From Actibacterium atlanticum (GTDB taxonomy: Bacteria; Pseudomonadota; Alphaproteobacteria; Rhodobacterales; Rhodobacteraceae), in assembly GCF_000671395.1 (NCBI RefSeq), contig NZ_AQQY01000013.1, forward strand, positions 1 through 64,000: a stretch of 64,000 nucleotides of DNA. The letters are read 5' to 3'. Below, piece by piece: positions 1 through 8,510 of this stretch. The stretch's first letter is position 1, and each line of letters opens with the position of its first letter. The notes under the pieces were generated by a model. It saw only the letters and a program-made list of their open reading frames with translations. It searched no databases and was not told where the DNA came from. The translations under genes were made by a program, and so were the position numbers.

Positions 1-150
1 AGCAGTTGCCAGAGTGGTCATGCCATCGTCGGCTGCATAGATAACAGCGAAGCCCAGGCCAACCACAGCAGCGGTCAGAACAACCCAGTCAACGGTTACA
101 GCGCCGGATTCGTCGTTGTGGAATTTCTTGATCATGTCGAACAGTTTCAT
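1..150 (-). CDS. Flp-family type IVb pilin, partial (runs off left edge)
   Basis: Reading the minus strand from the ATG at 150 gives 50 codons, open to the window edge. The product is a short Flp/Fap-like pilin subunit: a basic leader (MKLFDMIKKFHNDESG) followed by a hydrophobic stretch starting AVTVDWVVLTAAVVGLG. In Flp pilins the prepilin peptidase cuts after the Gly, and positions +5/+6 are normally Glu-Tyr; here they are Asp-Trp (AVTVDW). A ribosome-binding site (GAGAGGGA) lies just upstream of the ATG. The product would be exported and assembled by a Tad-type machine, none of which is in this window. The family call is good; whether it forms a major pilin or a pseudopilin cannot be told. 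Confidence 0.8.
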   Translation of the reverse strand, partial: MKLFDMIKKFHNDESGAVTVDWVVLTAAVVGLGFAVIYAADDGMTTLATA

Positions 151-509
151 TTTAAGTCCCTCTCAAGGTTAATCGCATCATTGCGGAGCGTGACGATGAT
201 TTCCCAGACTGCCTCTGTTTTTGTCTGAGCATCGCCGTGCCATGGGTGCAATCTGCTGTTGGATTGGGGCAGCAATTGGGCGCGGCTTTGGCAATTTTGG
301 AGAGAGTGAATTTTCTCAATAAAAACTGCATAAATACCTGTTTTAAAAAGATAATAAATTTAAAGAAATTTGCATTCATTGTGAAATCCACTGCAATCAA
401 TACACTTTTGGGGTGTGTCTTAGGCCTGTCAGGATCGAATTTAATGGTCATCGGACCCGTTTTTTGAAAGACTTGGCGCAACAAGACGGGGCAGAGCAGG
501 ACCCTCGCT
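151..509. other. Intergenic region, AT-rich, divergent promoter zone
   Basis: This 359-bp gap separates the pilin (minus) from the lytic transglycosylase (plus). The stretch from about 300 to 420 is strikingly AT-rich (long runs of A and T), unlike its surroundings, as expected for a promoter region. I see no convincing ORF, tRNA or terminator in it. A pilin gene would be expected to have a strong promoter here, but I cannot assign boxes with confidence. Confidence 0.5.
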
Positions 510-1325
510 ATGAAAAAACTTATTCCCGCTGCGATTGCTTTGGCCTGCATGATCCATGGGCCAGCATTCGCTGAGGCACCGCCGCCTTATCCGGATTTCA
601 CCTTTAAGCGGGTGAAGCCCCCGTCGGCGGGTCAAAAGAAGATTGATGTTCAGATCACGCCTCAGCTTCCTGCGGTGCCCGAAGCTCCTGAGCAGGCGAC
701 CCCCGGCGCATTGCCTACCATTCCTAGCGGGCGCTACGCTTGGTATTGGTCATTGGTGTCGCCGGACATAGAAGATGCCAGCCCGGCGCGGCTGGAACCC
801 ATGGTTAACGCGCTGAACGAGGGGCCGGATGGCTCTCAGGTGGCCGCACCGCGGTTGCAGCATATGCAAGAGATCGCGCGGCTCCATGGCATCGAAATAC
901 TGAAGTCCACGGTCGGGACACAGGTGTCACCAGCCTTGGTTCTCGCGGTGATGACGGTTGAAAGCGGCGGGCGCGCAGATGTTGAAAGCGGGGCAGGGGC
1001 CGTGGGGCTGATGCAACTGATGCCCGCAACCGCCGAGAGGTTCGGGGTCGAGGACCGGTCCGACCCGGCACAGAACATTCGTGGTGGCGTGGCCTATTTG
1101 AATTGGTTGATGTCCGAGTTCAAAAAGGATCCGGCCTTGGTTCTGGCGGCCTATAATGCAGGTGAAAATGCGGTGCGCACCAAACAGGGTGTGCCGCCCT
1201 ATCCCGAGACGCGGGACTATGTGCCCAAGGTGCTGGCAGCCTGGGCCGTGGCCAAGGGGCTATGTATCACCCCGCCCGAATTGGTCAGCGACGGCTGCGT
1301 GTTCCGGGTGATGACTGCGGGCTGA
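510..1325 (+). CDS. Secreted lytic transglycosylase (SLT/goose-lysozyme-like domain)
   Basis: 271 residues. A signal peptide covers about residues 1-21 (MKKLIPA...GPAFA). A proline-rich linker follows, then a transglycosylase SLT domain from about residue 125. The catalytic Glu is E151 in VMTVESGG, followed by the family motifs GLMQLMPAT and later LAAYNAGENAV. Enzymes of this family cleave the MurNAc-GlcNAc bond of peptidoglycan, forming 1,6-anhydroMurNAc, in the periplasm. They often open the wall for pili or secretion machines; the divergent Flp pilin gene next door is compatible with that but does not prove it. The start at 510 gives a complete signal peptide. Family confident, specific role not. 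Confidence 0.88.
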   Translation: MKKLIPAAIALACMIHGPAFAEAPPPYPDFTFKRVKPPSAGQKKIDVQITPQLPAVPEAPEQATPGALPTIPSGRYAWYWSLVSPDIEDASPARLEPMVNALNEGPDGSQVAAPRLQHMQEIARLHGIEILKSTVGTQVSPALVLAVMTVESGGRADVESGAGAVGLMQLMPATAERFGVEDRSDPAQNIRGGVAYLNWLMSEFKKDPALVLAAYNAGENAVRTKQGVPPYPETRDYVPKVLAAWAVAKGLCITPPELVSDGCVFRVMTAG

Positions 1326-1374
1326 GTTCAAGCATCTTCCCTAAATTGTGATGGAAATCGCGAAAACATTACTT

Positions 1375-1388
1375 GTGCACATGTGCAC
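1375..1388. promoter_or_regulatory. 14-bp perfect palindrome, candidate operator
   Basis: GTGCACATGTGCAC is a perfect palindrome lying 120 bp upstream of the first of the two duplicated secreted-protein genes. It could be a binding site for a dimeric regulator. No copy lies in front of the second gene, so one promoter here could serve both. The regulator is unknown. Confidence 0.3.
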
Positions 1389-1508
1389 TAACGAGGCCGT
1401 GATATCACGCTCGTGTGCATTGAAGTGAGCGGGGTTCATCTCCAATTCCAGTTCATCGGCGGGCAACACTGTTCGCCAAACCTTATGAACTCGACTGGAG
1501 ATTGAACG

Positions 1509-1910
1509 ATGAAAAAACTGATCCTGACCACCGCAATCATTCTTGGCGCCGCAGCCCCCACTTTTGCTGACACGTCGAACAGCCACTTCATCCAAGAGCT
1601 GGAACGCAGCTCGGACGGCGAAGATCGCTTCCTGGCCCGTCAGCTGAAAAAAGGCGCTGTAAAGCCTGCCGCCACGGTGTCTTCGAAAAGCACTGAGTTT
1701 GGCAGCCATTTCGTTGAAGAGCTTGCCCGCAGCGCAGATGGCGAAGACGCCTTCCTGGCGCGCCAGATCGCCAAGAACAACGTCACCGGTACCACCTTTG
1801 TAACCTCGGGTGTCTCTGAGCACCGCATTCAGGAACTGCTGCGCAGCAACGAAGGCTCGGACCGTTTCCTGGCCAAGCAACTGATCAAAAAGGGTGTTGT
1901 CGTTCAATAA
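1509..1910 (+). CDS. Small secreted triple-repeat protein, copy 1
   Basis: 133 residues with a clear signal peptide (MKKLILTT...TFADTS, cleavage about residue 21). The mature part is three diverged copies of a unit of about 33-38 residues with the pattern SHF-(I/V)-(Q/E)-EL-x-RS-x-(D/E)-G-x-D-x-FLA-(R/K)-Q-(L/I)-x-K. They cover about residues 24-55, 61-95 and 102-132. Each unit is amphipathic and probably helical. I do not recognise a named family or function. The second copy 49 bp downstream is nearly identical (P17L, E37A, the KPAAT/ASSAS patch and the last residues differ). A strong ribosome-binding sequence CTGGAG lies about 9 nt before the ATG. Confidence 0.85.
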   Translation: MKKLILTTAIILGAAAPTFADTSNSHFIQELERSSDGEDRFLARQLKKGAVKPAATVSSKSTEFGSHFVEELARSADGEDAFLARQIAKNNVTGTTFVTSGVSEHRIQELLRSNEGSDRFLAKQLIKKGVVVQ

Positions 1911-1959
1911 GAACGACAGCCCACCTCACCAACATAAAAACTCGACTGGAGATTGAACG

Positions 1960-2361
1960 ATGAAAAAACTGATCCTGACCACCGCAATCATTCTTGGCGC
2001 CGCAGCCCTCACTTTTGCTGACACGTCGAACAGCCACTTCATCCAAGAGCTGGAACGCAGCTCGGATGGTGCGGACCGCTTTCTGGCCCGTCAGCTGAAA
2101 AAGGGCGCAGTGGCGTCGTCTGCTTCGGTGTCTTCGAAAAGCACTGAGTTTGGCAGCCATTTCGTTGAAGAGCTTGCCCGCAGCGCAGACGGCGAAGACG
2201 CCTTCCTGGCGCGCCAGATCGCCAAGAACAACGTCACCGGTACCACCTTTGTAACCTCGGGTGTCTCTGAGCACCGCATTCAGGAACTGCTGCGCAGCAA
2301 CGAAGGCTCGGACCGTTTCCTGGCCAAGCAACTGATCAAAAGCGGTGTTGTCGCCAACTAA
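1960..2361 (+). CDS. Small secreted triple-repeat protein, copy 2
   Basis: 133 residues, same plan as the preceding gene: signal peptide, then three copies of an SHF..EL.RS..G.D.FLA.Q unit. It differs from copy 1 at only about a dozen residues, concentrated around residues 51-56 and the C-terminus (KSGVVAN instead of KKGVVVQ). It shares the identical ribosome-binding region with copy 1 and is followed by a strong rho-independent terminator, so the two genes probably form one transcript. Function unknown. Confidence 0.85.
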   Translation: MKKLILTTAIILGAAALTFADTSNSHFIQELERSSDGADRFLARQLKKGAVASSASVSSKSTEFGSHFVEELARSADGEDAFLARQIAKNNVTGTTFVTSGVSEHRIQELLRSNEGSDRFLAKQLIKSGVVAN

Positions 2362-2390
2362 GACCTAACGTTTTTCCCTCCCAAATAGAA

Positions 2391-2417
2391 ACGGGGGCCG
2401 GTTTCGGCCCCCGTTTT
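2391..2417 (+). terminator. Rho-independent terminator after the duplicated genes
   Basis: A 10-bp GC-rich stem (ACGGGGGCCG, 2391-2400; CGGCCCCCGT, 2405-2414) with loop GTTT is followed by a T run. It lies between the plus-strand repeat-protein genes and the convergent CoA-transferase gene, and the A-rich flank on its left could let it work in both directions. Confidence 0.85.
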
Positions 2418-2436
2418 ACGTTTTAGGACGTCAAAC

Positions 2437-3066
2437 CTAGTTGACGATTGTCGCCTCCGTGGCGGCGCGCAGGTCTTCGTCGCTGACACCATCGGCCAGT
2501 TCGACGATCTTCAGACCGCCCTCAACCACGTCCAGCACACCCAGATTGGTGATAATCCGATCAACCACGCCCTTGCCGGTCAGCGGCAGGGTGCACTCTT
2601 TCAGCAATTTGCTGTCGCCATGCTTGTTGGTGTGATCCATCACCACCACCACGCGGCCCACGCCCGCAACCAGATCCATGGCGCCGCCCATGCCTTTGAC
2701 TAGTTTGCCGGGGATCATCCAGTTGGCCAGATCGCCTTTTTCATCCACTTCCATCGCACCCAGGATCGCCGCAGCAATCTTGCCACCACGGATCATGCCA
2801 AAGCTGGTCGCGCTGTCGAAATAAGCGGTGTTGGGCACTTCGGTGATGGTTTGCTTGCCCGCGTTGATCAGATCGGGGTCTTCGTCGCCTTCATAGGGGA
2901 AGGGGCCCATGCCCAGCATGCCGTTTTCCGACTGTAGAGTTACCGTCACACCTTCGGGGATAAAGTTGGGAACCAGCGTCGGAATACCGATGCCAAGGTT
3001 CACATAGGTGCCGTCTTCCAGTTCCAGCGCCGCGCGGGCGGCCATTTGATTGCGGTCCCAAGCCAT
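2437..3066 (-). CDS. scoB: 3-oxoacid CoA-transferase subunit B
   Basis: 209 residues, normal length for the B subunit of family I CoA-transferases. The catalytic Glu that carries the glutamyl-CoA thioester intermediate is E47 in the [10 protein letters not shown] motif; the glycine-rich [10 protein letters not shown] stretch near the N-terminus is also typical. With subunit A it moves CoA from succinyl-CoA to acetoacetate or a related 3-oxoacid, feeding ketone-body or PHB breakdown. Unusually, the A subunit gene is not adjacent: two unrelated ORFs (3094-4925) lie between. All four genes run the same way with short gaps, so an operon is likely. Substrate (succinyl-CoA:3-ketoacid versus butyrate/acetate type) is not certain. 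Confidence 0.9.
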   Translation of the reverse strand: MAWDRNQMAARAALELEDGTYVNLGIGIPTLVPNFIPEGVTVTLQSENGMLGMGPFPYEGDEDPDLINAGKQTITEVPNTAYFDSATSFGMIRGGKIAAAILGAMEVDEKGDLANWMIPGKLVKGMGGAMDLVAGVGRVVVVMDHTNKHGDSKLLKECTLPLTGKGVVDRIITNLGVLDVVEGGLKIVELADGVSDEDLRAATEATIVN

Positions 3067-3093
3067 GGTTTGACCCTTCCTCTCTCTCGTCTT

Positions 3094-3891
3094 CTATGTT
3101 CCGGTTTTCAGATCGCGGCCCGGTGCCAGGCAGCGGCTTAAAAAGTGTTTCATCACCAACACGCCGTATTCCGCATTCATGTGATTGTACTCTTCCTGCG
3201 CGTGGATGCTGGAATCCAGCAAACGGCGCGCCCCAAGCGAATAGGCCGGGTCGGTCAGACCAACATCGGTCAGTGTCTCTGCCGGGTGCGGCAGCAAAGT
3301 CGCTCCGGTGCGTTCAAACGCGGCGGTCAATTTTTGCCAGTACCGGGTGCGCATCCAAAGCAACCGCTCTGTGTCGGCGCAAAGAACGCACCACGATAGA
3401 AACTTTAAATCCCCTGACTCAAGGCAGCGTTCGTCTGGATAGGGCTGCGGATGAATCCAAAGCCGGGGCGTTTCCCAGTTGTGCCAGGACTCGTGCTTGA
3501 TCCGCGTTTGGCAAAATGCCTCAAGGATGGCGTCAAAGGCGCTCAGCGACATGCGCCGTTCCAGATCGGCCTGCGGGGCCGTGTCGATGTTATACACGGA
3601 TAGCACATCGGCCAGCTCATCTTCCCGCAATTCGCGGCCGCCAAACAGGACGTGATCGAAGGTGGTAAAATCAATCCGCCGCGCACCGCTGTTGCCAAAG
3701 ATGATCTCATCGTCATTCGGGGTTTCAGTATGAAACCCGAACATCATGTCCTTTAACCCCATGCCACGTGCGGCGGCGCCCGTAGAGGCGAAAAAGATCA
3801 TTTCAACATCGGGATAGTCGCCACAGATTTGGTCCCACCCAAGCTTGAGCGCCCCAACATGCGAATGTCCAACGACTGCGATCCTGGTCAT
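3094..3891 (-). CDS. SGNH-like hypothetical protein paired with GSCFA protein
   Basis: 265 residues. The N-terminus MTRIAVVGHSHVGALKLGW resembles block I of SGNH/GDSL-like hydrolases, with GHSH in place of GDS, and a hydrophobic beta strand before it. There is no signal peptide, so it is probably cytoplasmic. Its start overlaps the end of the upstream GSCFA gene by 4 nt (ATGA), implying translational coupling and a joint role. It could act in modifying a surface glycan, as SGNH enzymes often do, but this is inference; no further catalytic motif is clear to me. Confidence 0.65.
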   Translation of the reverse strand: MTRIAVVGHSHVGALKLGWDQICGDYPDVEMIFFASTGAAARGMGLKDMMFGFHTETPNDDEIIFGNSGARRIDFTTFDHVLFGGRELREDELADVLSVYNIDTAPQADLERRMSLSAFDAILEAFCQTRIKHESWHNWETPRLWIHPQPYPDERCLESGDLKFLSWCVLCADTERLLWMRTRYWQKLTAAFERTGATLLPHPAETLTDVGLTDPAYSLGARRLLDSSIHAQEEYNHMNAEYGVLVMKHFLSRCLAPGRDLKTGT

Positions 3892-4925
3892 GGCGCAAAC
3901 GCCTCTATCAAGGCGTCCTCGCAGCTGGGGTCAAACGCGACCCCGGCGTTTGGCTTTGGCTGCGCCGCCTTTTGCTTTACGCCATGGGCGCCCAAAAACA
4001 TGTTCATCGCCGCATTCACGCCCGAGCGGGTGACACTGCGCATGTTCTGATTGAAATACAGCCCGCGCGCCTTGGGGGAGGTGATCAATTCGTACGAGGG
4101 CACGTAATCCACATTGCGGTATTTGTTGACCAGCGTGCCACACACGGCCCGCAAAACCGCTTTCGAATAGCATGTCGCCACTTCAATATGCTGGTTTGCG
4201 GCCGTCGCTGTCAGCGGCACCGGGGATACCGTGACCAGAATGCGGATTTTGGGGTTCCATTCCAGCAGCCGCTTGCGCACCGCTGTAAAGTCCGCCAGAA
4301 CCTCGTTGAAGGCGAGGTTCTTGAACTCAAACAGTTCCGGATCATAGGTGCCGGCAACGACACCGGGCGCCGAGGGATACACAGTCCCACTTTCGCGATG
4401 CAGCCAGCATTCGGTCAGCCCGAAGGTAAAGACAAAGACATCGGCAGCCTGAAACAGCTCTTTGATTGAGGCCAGATGCGTGGCGCGATGGGCCAGAACC
4501 GTCTCTTCATCCGGCAAGCCGTCAGGTTCAACGCCGGGACGCTGGGCATCATAGAAACGGCCGTCTTTTTCCCATACGGGCAGGGCAGGAGAGATTTCTC
4601 CGCAGACCTCTTCCAACAGCTGTTTCAGATGACGCGCGGTATAGATGTTGCCATAGCGTGCTGAATACACGCCATAGCCGAACTTGTTCGCCACCTGCTG
4701 GGGCACGTATGGCGGCAGGGGCTCGGCATCAAGTACGTCAAAGTCAGCCTGACGCAAGGCCCGTCCGATGTGTTGGGCAAAGCAGCTGCCGGCGGTGACG
4801 ATGCTGTGCTTCTGGCGCAGCTTGAACCGGGGGTGGTACAGGTCTCCGGGGTGCAGCGGATCGCGTTCCGCTACACCTGTCCGCCAGAACGCGCGTTCCG
4901 GCTGTGTGTCATAGGGAGAGCCCAT
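3888..4925 (-). CDS. GSCFA domain-containing protein
   Basis: 345 residues. It carries the family signature GSCFA at residues 46-50 (TAGSCFAQHIGRAL) and the later conserved stretches FTFGLTECWLH and ILVTVSPVPLTAT, which mark the GSCFA family, related to SGNH hydrolases; the Ser/Cys motif is presumed catalytic. No signal peptide is seen. It begins 18 bp after the stop of the CoA-transferase A gene and overlaps the next gene by 4 nt. GSCFA proteins often sit near glycan genes; here the context is ketone-body metabolism, which is odd. Actual substrate unknown. Confidence 0.85.
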   Translation of the reverse strand: MGSPYDTQPERAFWRTGVAERDPLHPGDLYHPRFKLRQKHSIVTAGSCFAQHIGRALRQADFDVLDAEPLPPYVPQQVANKFGYGVYSARYGNIYTARHLKQLLEEVCGEISPALPVWEKDGRFYDAQRPGVEPDGLPDEETVLAHRATHLASIKELFQAADVFVFTFGLTECWLHRESGTVYPSAPGVVAGTYDPELFEFKNLAFNEVLADFTAVRKRLLEWNPKIRILVTVSPVPLTATAANQHIEVATCYSKAVLRAVCGTLVNKYRNVDYVPSYELITSPKARGLYFNQNMRSVTRSGVNAAMNMFLGAHGVKQKAAQPKPNAGVAFDPSCEDALIEAFAP

Positions 4926-4943
4926 CGCACCATCCGCGCCCGC

Positions 4944-5642
4944 TTAGGCCGCGGGGCGTGTGGTCCGCTGTTCGATGCGCTTTTCGTGCTCGCCCTGAAT
5001 CAGGCGGTGCACGTAAATGCCCGGCAGGTGGATCAGGTCAGGGTCAAGGCTGCCTACGGGGACGATCTCTTCGACCTCCATAATGCAGGTCTTGCCGCAC
5101 ATCGCTGCGGGCGGGTTAAAGTTACGCGCCGTTTTGCGGAAGATCGCATTGCCGGTTTCGTCGGCTTTCCACGCCTTCACAATGGAAATATCGGCGAAAA
5201 TGCCTTCTTCCATGATGAATTCTTCGCCGTTGAAGGTCTTGGATTCCTTGCCCTCGGCAATCACGGTGCCCACACCGGTCTTGGTATAGAAGCCAGGGAT
5301 GCCATGACCACCAGCGCGCATGCGCTCGGCCAGGGTGCCTTGGGGGTTGAATTCCAGCTCCAGCTCGCCCGACAGATACTGACGCATGAATTCGGCGTTT
5401 TCACCCACATAGGACGACATCATTTTCTTGATCTGCTTGGTGTCCAGCAGCTTGCCAAGACCAAAGCCATCCACACCGCAGTTATTCGAGGCAATGGTCA
5501 GATCCTTGACGCCGCTTTCAACCAAAGCGTCGATCAGCAGTTCAGGAATGCCACACAGCCCGAACCCGCCCGCAGCAATGAACATGCCGTCTTCCAGCAG
5601 CCCGTCCAGCGCGTCAGCGGCATTTGCGTAGATTTTACTCAT
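4944..5642 (-). CDS. scoA: 3-oxoacid CoA-transferase subunit A
   Basis: 232 residues, the usual length of the A subunit. The glycine-rich [12 protein letters not shown] stretch near residue 25 is the CoA-binding signature of this family; the [11 protein letters not shown] region is also typical. It forms a heterotetramer with subunit B and transfers CoA between succinyl-CoA and a 3-oxoacid. A good ribosome-binding site (GAGGGGGAC) precedes the ATG at 5642. It is the first gene of a probable four-gene minus-strand operon in which the GSCFA and SGNH-like genes separate it from subunit B. Confidence 0.9.
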   Translation of the reverse strand: MSKIYANAADALDGLLEDGMFIAAGGFGLCGIPELLIDALVESGVKDLTIASNNCGVDGFGLGKLLDTKQIKKMMSSYVGENAEFMRQYLSGELELEFNPQGTLAERMRAGGHGIPGFYTKTGVGTVIAEGKESKTFNGEEFIMEEGIFADISIVKAWKADETGNAIFRKTARNFNPPAAMCGKTCIMEVEEIVPVGSLDPDLIHLPGIYVHRLIQGEHEKRIEQRTTRPAA

Positions 5643-5765
5643 GTGTCCCCCTCAAATGATTTGCGTAACTTTTGCGTCGCAGCGAAGCAGAGTCAAACCC
5701 TAGAATGCATGCGCGGCATAAGAATTACGCCATGATACTTGCCAAATTGGTGAACTTCGCACCCG

Positions 5766-8330
5766 TCACGAAGACTTCTTGCGCGTGGTCTTGCGTTTTG
5801 TGCCCTTCTTGGCCGCTTTTTCGGCGATCAGCTGCACGGCCATTTCCATGGTTACATCCGCTGGTTCCACGTCTTTGGGCAGGGTCGCGTTGACCTTTTC
5901 CCACTTCACGTAAGGGCCGTAGCGCCCTTCCATCACGTTGACGGGGCCACCATCATCGGGGTGCTCCCCCAGTTCCTTCAGTGGTTTCGCCGGGGCTGAA
6001 TTGCCGCGACGTCCCGGATTGGCGCGTTTTTCCGCCAACAGTTCCACCGCGCGGTTCATGCCGATCTCAAACACGTCCGAGGCATCTTTGACATTGGCGT
6101 AGACCGGCTTGGCCTCTGATTCCAACTTATGCATCACATAGGGGCCAAAGCGCCCGAAGTTGGTGGTGATCATGCCGCCTTCGGGGTGGTCTCCCACTTC
6201 GCGCGGCAGGTTCAGCAGCATCATCGCCTGATCAAATGTCAGGGTTTCCGGGGTCCATCCCAGCTGCTCGGCGGTTTTGCCTTTGGGCAGGCTGGCGCGC
6301 GGTGGCTTGGGGATGTCTTCGGTCGGCTCGCCCTTTTGCACATAGGGGCCAAAGCGGCCAACGCGCAGGGTGATTTCGTCCTCGCCGTCATGGCCCAGCA
6401 CCTTGCCGTCCAGTTCCGCATTTGCACTGTCGGCCGACACCGACAAAGCGCGGGTATAGCGGCATTCGGGGTAGTTGTTACAGCCGATGAAGGCCCCACC
6501 CGAACGGGCGGTTTTCAGGTTCAGCTGTCCATTGCCGCATTTCGGACAAATGCGAGGGTTTGATCCGTCTTCCGTGGGTGGGAACAAATGCGGTGCCAAC
6601 ACGTCGTTGATCTTTTCCAGCACCTCTGAAATGCGCAAATCCGCAGTTTCGGCAATCGCGGCCGAGAAATCTTTCCAGAACTTGGCCAGCACATCGATGT
6701 ATTCTGCCTCACCGGCCGAGACATCATCCAGCTCGCCTTCAAGGTTCGCGGTGAACTCATAGCCCACGTATTTGCGGAAATAGTTGGTCAGGAACGCCGT
6801 GACCAAGCGGCCCTTATCCTCGGGGATCAGGCGGTTCTTGTCTTTCAGCACATAGCCGCGATCCTGAATCGTCGTGACGATCGAGGCATAGGTTGACGGG
6901 CGGCCAATGCCCAGCTCTTCCATCCGTTTGACCAGCGTCGCCTCGGTATAGCGGGGCGGGGGCTGGGTGAAATGCTGCTCGGGGGTGACGCTTTCCTTGG
7001 CGGCAGGTTCGCCTTGGGCGATCTGGGGCAGGCGCTTGTCGTCATCATCCACGACCACGTCATCGCGGCCTTCCTCGTAGACCTTCATAAAGCCGTCAAA
7101 CAGCACAACCTGACCGGTGGCGCGCAGCACGATCTGGGCGTCATCGCTGCCAATGTCCACAGTGGTGCGTTCCATCTTGGCGCCGGCCATCTGGCTGGCC
7201 AGCGTCCGTTTCCAGATCAGATCATAAAGCTTGCGCTGATCAGGTTCTGAAACTTTCAAACTGGCCGCATCGCGCGACATATCCGTCGGGCGGATACATT
7301 CGTGCGCTTCCTGGGCATTTTTGGCTTTGTTCTTATAAATCCGGGGCTTATCGGGCACGTACTCAGCACCATACCGGCTGCCGATTTCCTCGCGCGCCAT
7401 GGTTACGGCCTCGGGCGCCATATCGATACCGTCGGTTCGCATATAGGTGATCAACCCGGCTTCATACAGGCGCTGGGCGCAGCTCATGGTGTGGCGCGCG
7501 CCAAAGCCGAACTTGCGGCTGGCTTCCTGTTGCAGGGTCGAGGTCATGAACGGCGCCGAAGGGTTGCGGCTGGCCGGTTTGGCCTCCACCGATTTCACCG
7601 TCAGATCGCGGCTGTTGATTGCCTGCACTGCCAGCTCGGCAGCGGCAGCATTTTCGATGCTGTATTTATCCAGCTTCTCGCCGCCCAGTACCGTCAGGCG
7701 GGCCTCAAAGCTCTGGCCACGCGGGGTGGTCAGCACTGCTTTGACCGACCAGTATTCGCGCGGCTTAAACGCCTCGATCTCCATCTCGCGTTCCACGATC
7801 AGACGCAGACAAACCGATTGCACCCGCCCCGCTGATTTCGCACCCGGCAGTTTGCGCCACAGCACCGGCGACAGGTTGAACCCCACCAGATAGTCCAGCG
7901 CCCGGCGCGCCAGATAGGCGTGCACAAGGTCTTCATCCACCTGACGCGGGGCTTTCATCGCCTCGGTCACCGCCGATTTGGTGATCGCGTTGAACACCAC
8001 ACGGCTGACCGGCGTGTCCTTCTTAATAGCGCGGCGTTTGCGCAACGCCTCTTCCAGATGCCAGCTGATCGCCTCTCCCTCGCGGTCGGGGTCGGTTGCG
8101 AGGATCAGTTCGTTGTCGTCTTTCAGCGCATCGGCGATGGCTTTGACATGCTTGCGGCTGTCGGTTGCGATCTCCCACAGCATTTCGAAATTGTTATCCG
8201 TGTCGACAGAGCCATCCTTGGGCGGCAGGTCGCGCACATGCCCGTAGGAGGCCAGCACCGTATAGTCTTTGCCAAGGTACTTGTTGATCGTTTTGGCTTT
8301 GGCCGGGGACTCTACAACGACGACGGGCAT
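5766..8330 (-). CDS. topA: DNA topoisomerase I
   Basis: 854 residues from the ATG at 8330, chosen because MPVVVVESPAKAKTINKYL is the normal Toprim N-terminus and AAGGAA precedes it; the frame is open 45 codons further upstream. Toprim domain with TDPDREGEAISWHL near residue 85. The active-site Tyr is in GLITYMRTDG near residue 300. One four-Cys zinc finger (CPKCG...GCNNYPEC) near residue 600 is followed by degenerate repeats with the (F/Y)GPYV motif, and a Lys-rich tail. It relaxes negative supercoils by cutting one strand and forming a 5'-phosphotyrosine link. The gene is followed downstream by the CoA-transferase operon and preceded by dprA on the same strand, the usual dprA-topA order. Confidence 0.96.
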   Translation of the reverse strand: MPVVVVESPAKAKTINKYLGKDYTVLASYGHVRDLPPKDGSVDTDNNFEMLWEIATDSRKHVKAIADALKDDNELILATDPDREGEAISWHLEEALRKRRAIKKDTPVSRVVFNAITKSAVTEAMKAPRQVDEDLVHAYLARRALDYLVGFNLSPVLWRKLPGAKSAGRVQSVCLRLIVEREMEIEAFKPREYWSVKAVLTTPRGQSFEARLTVLGGEKLDKYSIENAAAAELAVQAINSRDLTVKSVEAKPASRNPSAPFMTSTLQQEASRKFGFGARHTMSCAQRLYEAGLITYMRTDGIDMAPEAVTMAREEIGSRYGAEYVPDKPRIYKNKAKNAQEAHECIRPTDMSRDAASLKVSEPDQRKLYDLIWKRTLASQMAGAKMERTTVDIGSDDAQIVLRATGQVVLFDGFMKVYEEGRDDVVVDDDDKRLPQIAQGEPAAKESVTPEQHFTQPPPRYTEATLVKRMEELGIGRPSTYASIVTTIQDRGYVLKDKNRLIPEDKGRLVTAFLTNYFRKYVGYEFTANLEGELDDVSAGEAEYIDVLAKFWKDFSAAIAETADLRISEVLEKINDVLAPHLFPPTEDGSNPRICPKCGNGQLNLKTARSGGAFIGCNNYPECRYTRALSVSADSANAELDGKVLGHDGEDEITLRVGRFGPYVQKGEPTEDIPKPPRASLPKGKTAEQLGWTPETLTFDQAMMLLNLPREVGDHPEGGMITTNFGRFGPYVMHKLESEAKPVYANVKDASDVFEIGMNRAVELLAEKRANPGRRGNSAPAKPLKELGEHPDDGGPVNVMEGRYGPYVKWEKVNATLPKDVEPADVTMEMAVQLIAEKAAKKGTKRKTTRKKSS

Positions 8331-8510
8331 GAATTTCCTTTCGACTCGGGCAAAATGGCCCTTGGCGGCGCAAAATGTGTCGCGATTGGCGGGATTGTCA
8401 ATGGATTGAAAAGCAGCTTTAGCCCACGCCCCGTAGGGGCGGAAAAATTGGGCGCCTATATACAAGAGTGTTCCGGTGGATATTTCGCAGGCCAGGGGCG
8501 CAGGTACTGC

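Larger units (their letters stand above)
1488..2361 (+). repeat. Tandem gene duplication, 451-bp period
   Basis: The sequence from the ribosome-binding region (AACTCGACTGGAGATTGAACG, first copy starting 1488, second 1939) through the end of the coding region is repeated almost exactly with an offset of 451 bp. The differences cluster in one internal patch (around 1618-1680 versus 2069-2131) and at the last codons. Long identical blocks on both sides of that patch indicate a recent duplication or ongoing gene conversion. Confidence 0.9.

Noticed and set aside
8331-8510. Sigma-70 promoter for topA (TTGACA at 8396-8401 on the minus strand)
   Set aside because: A good -35 hexamer is present but nothing close to a -10 box lies at 16-18 bp.
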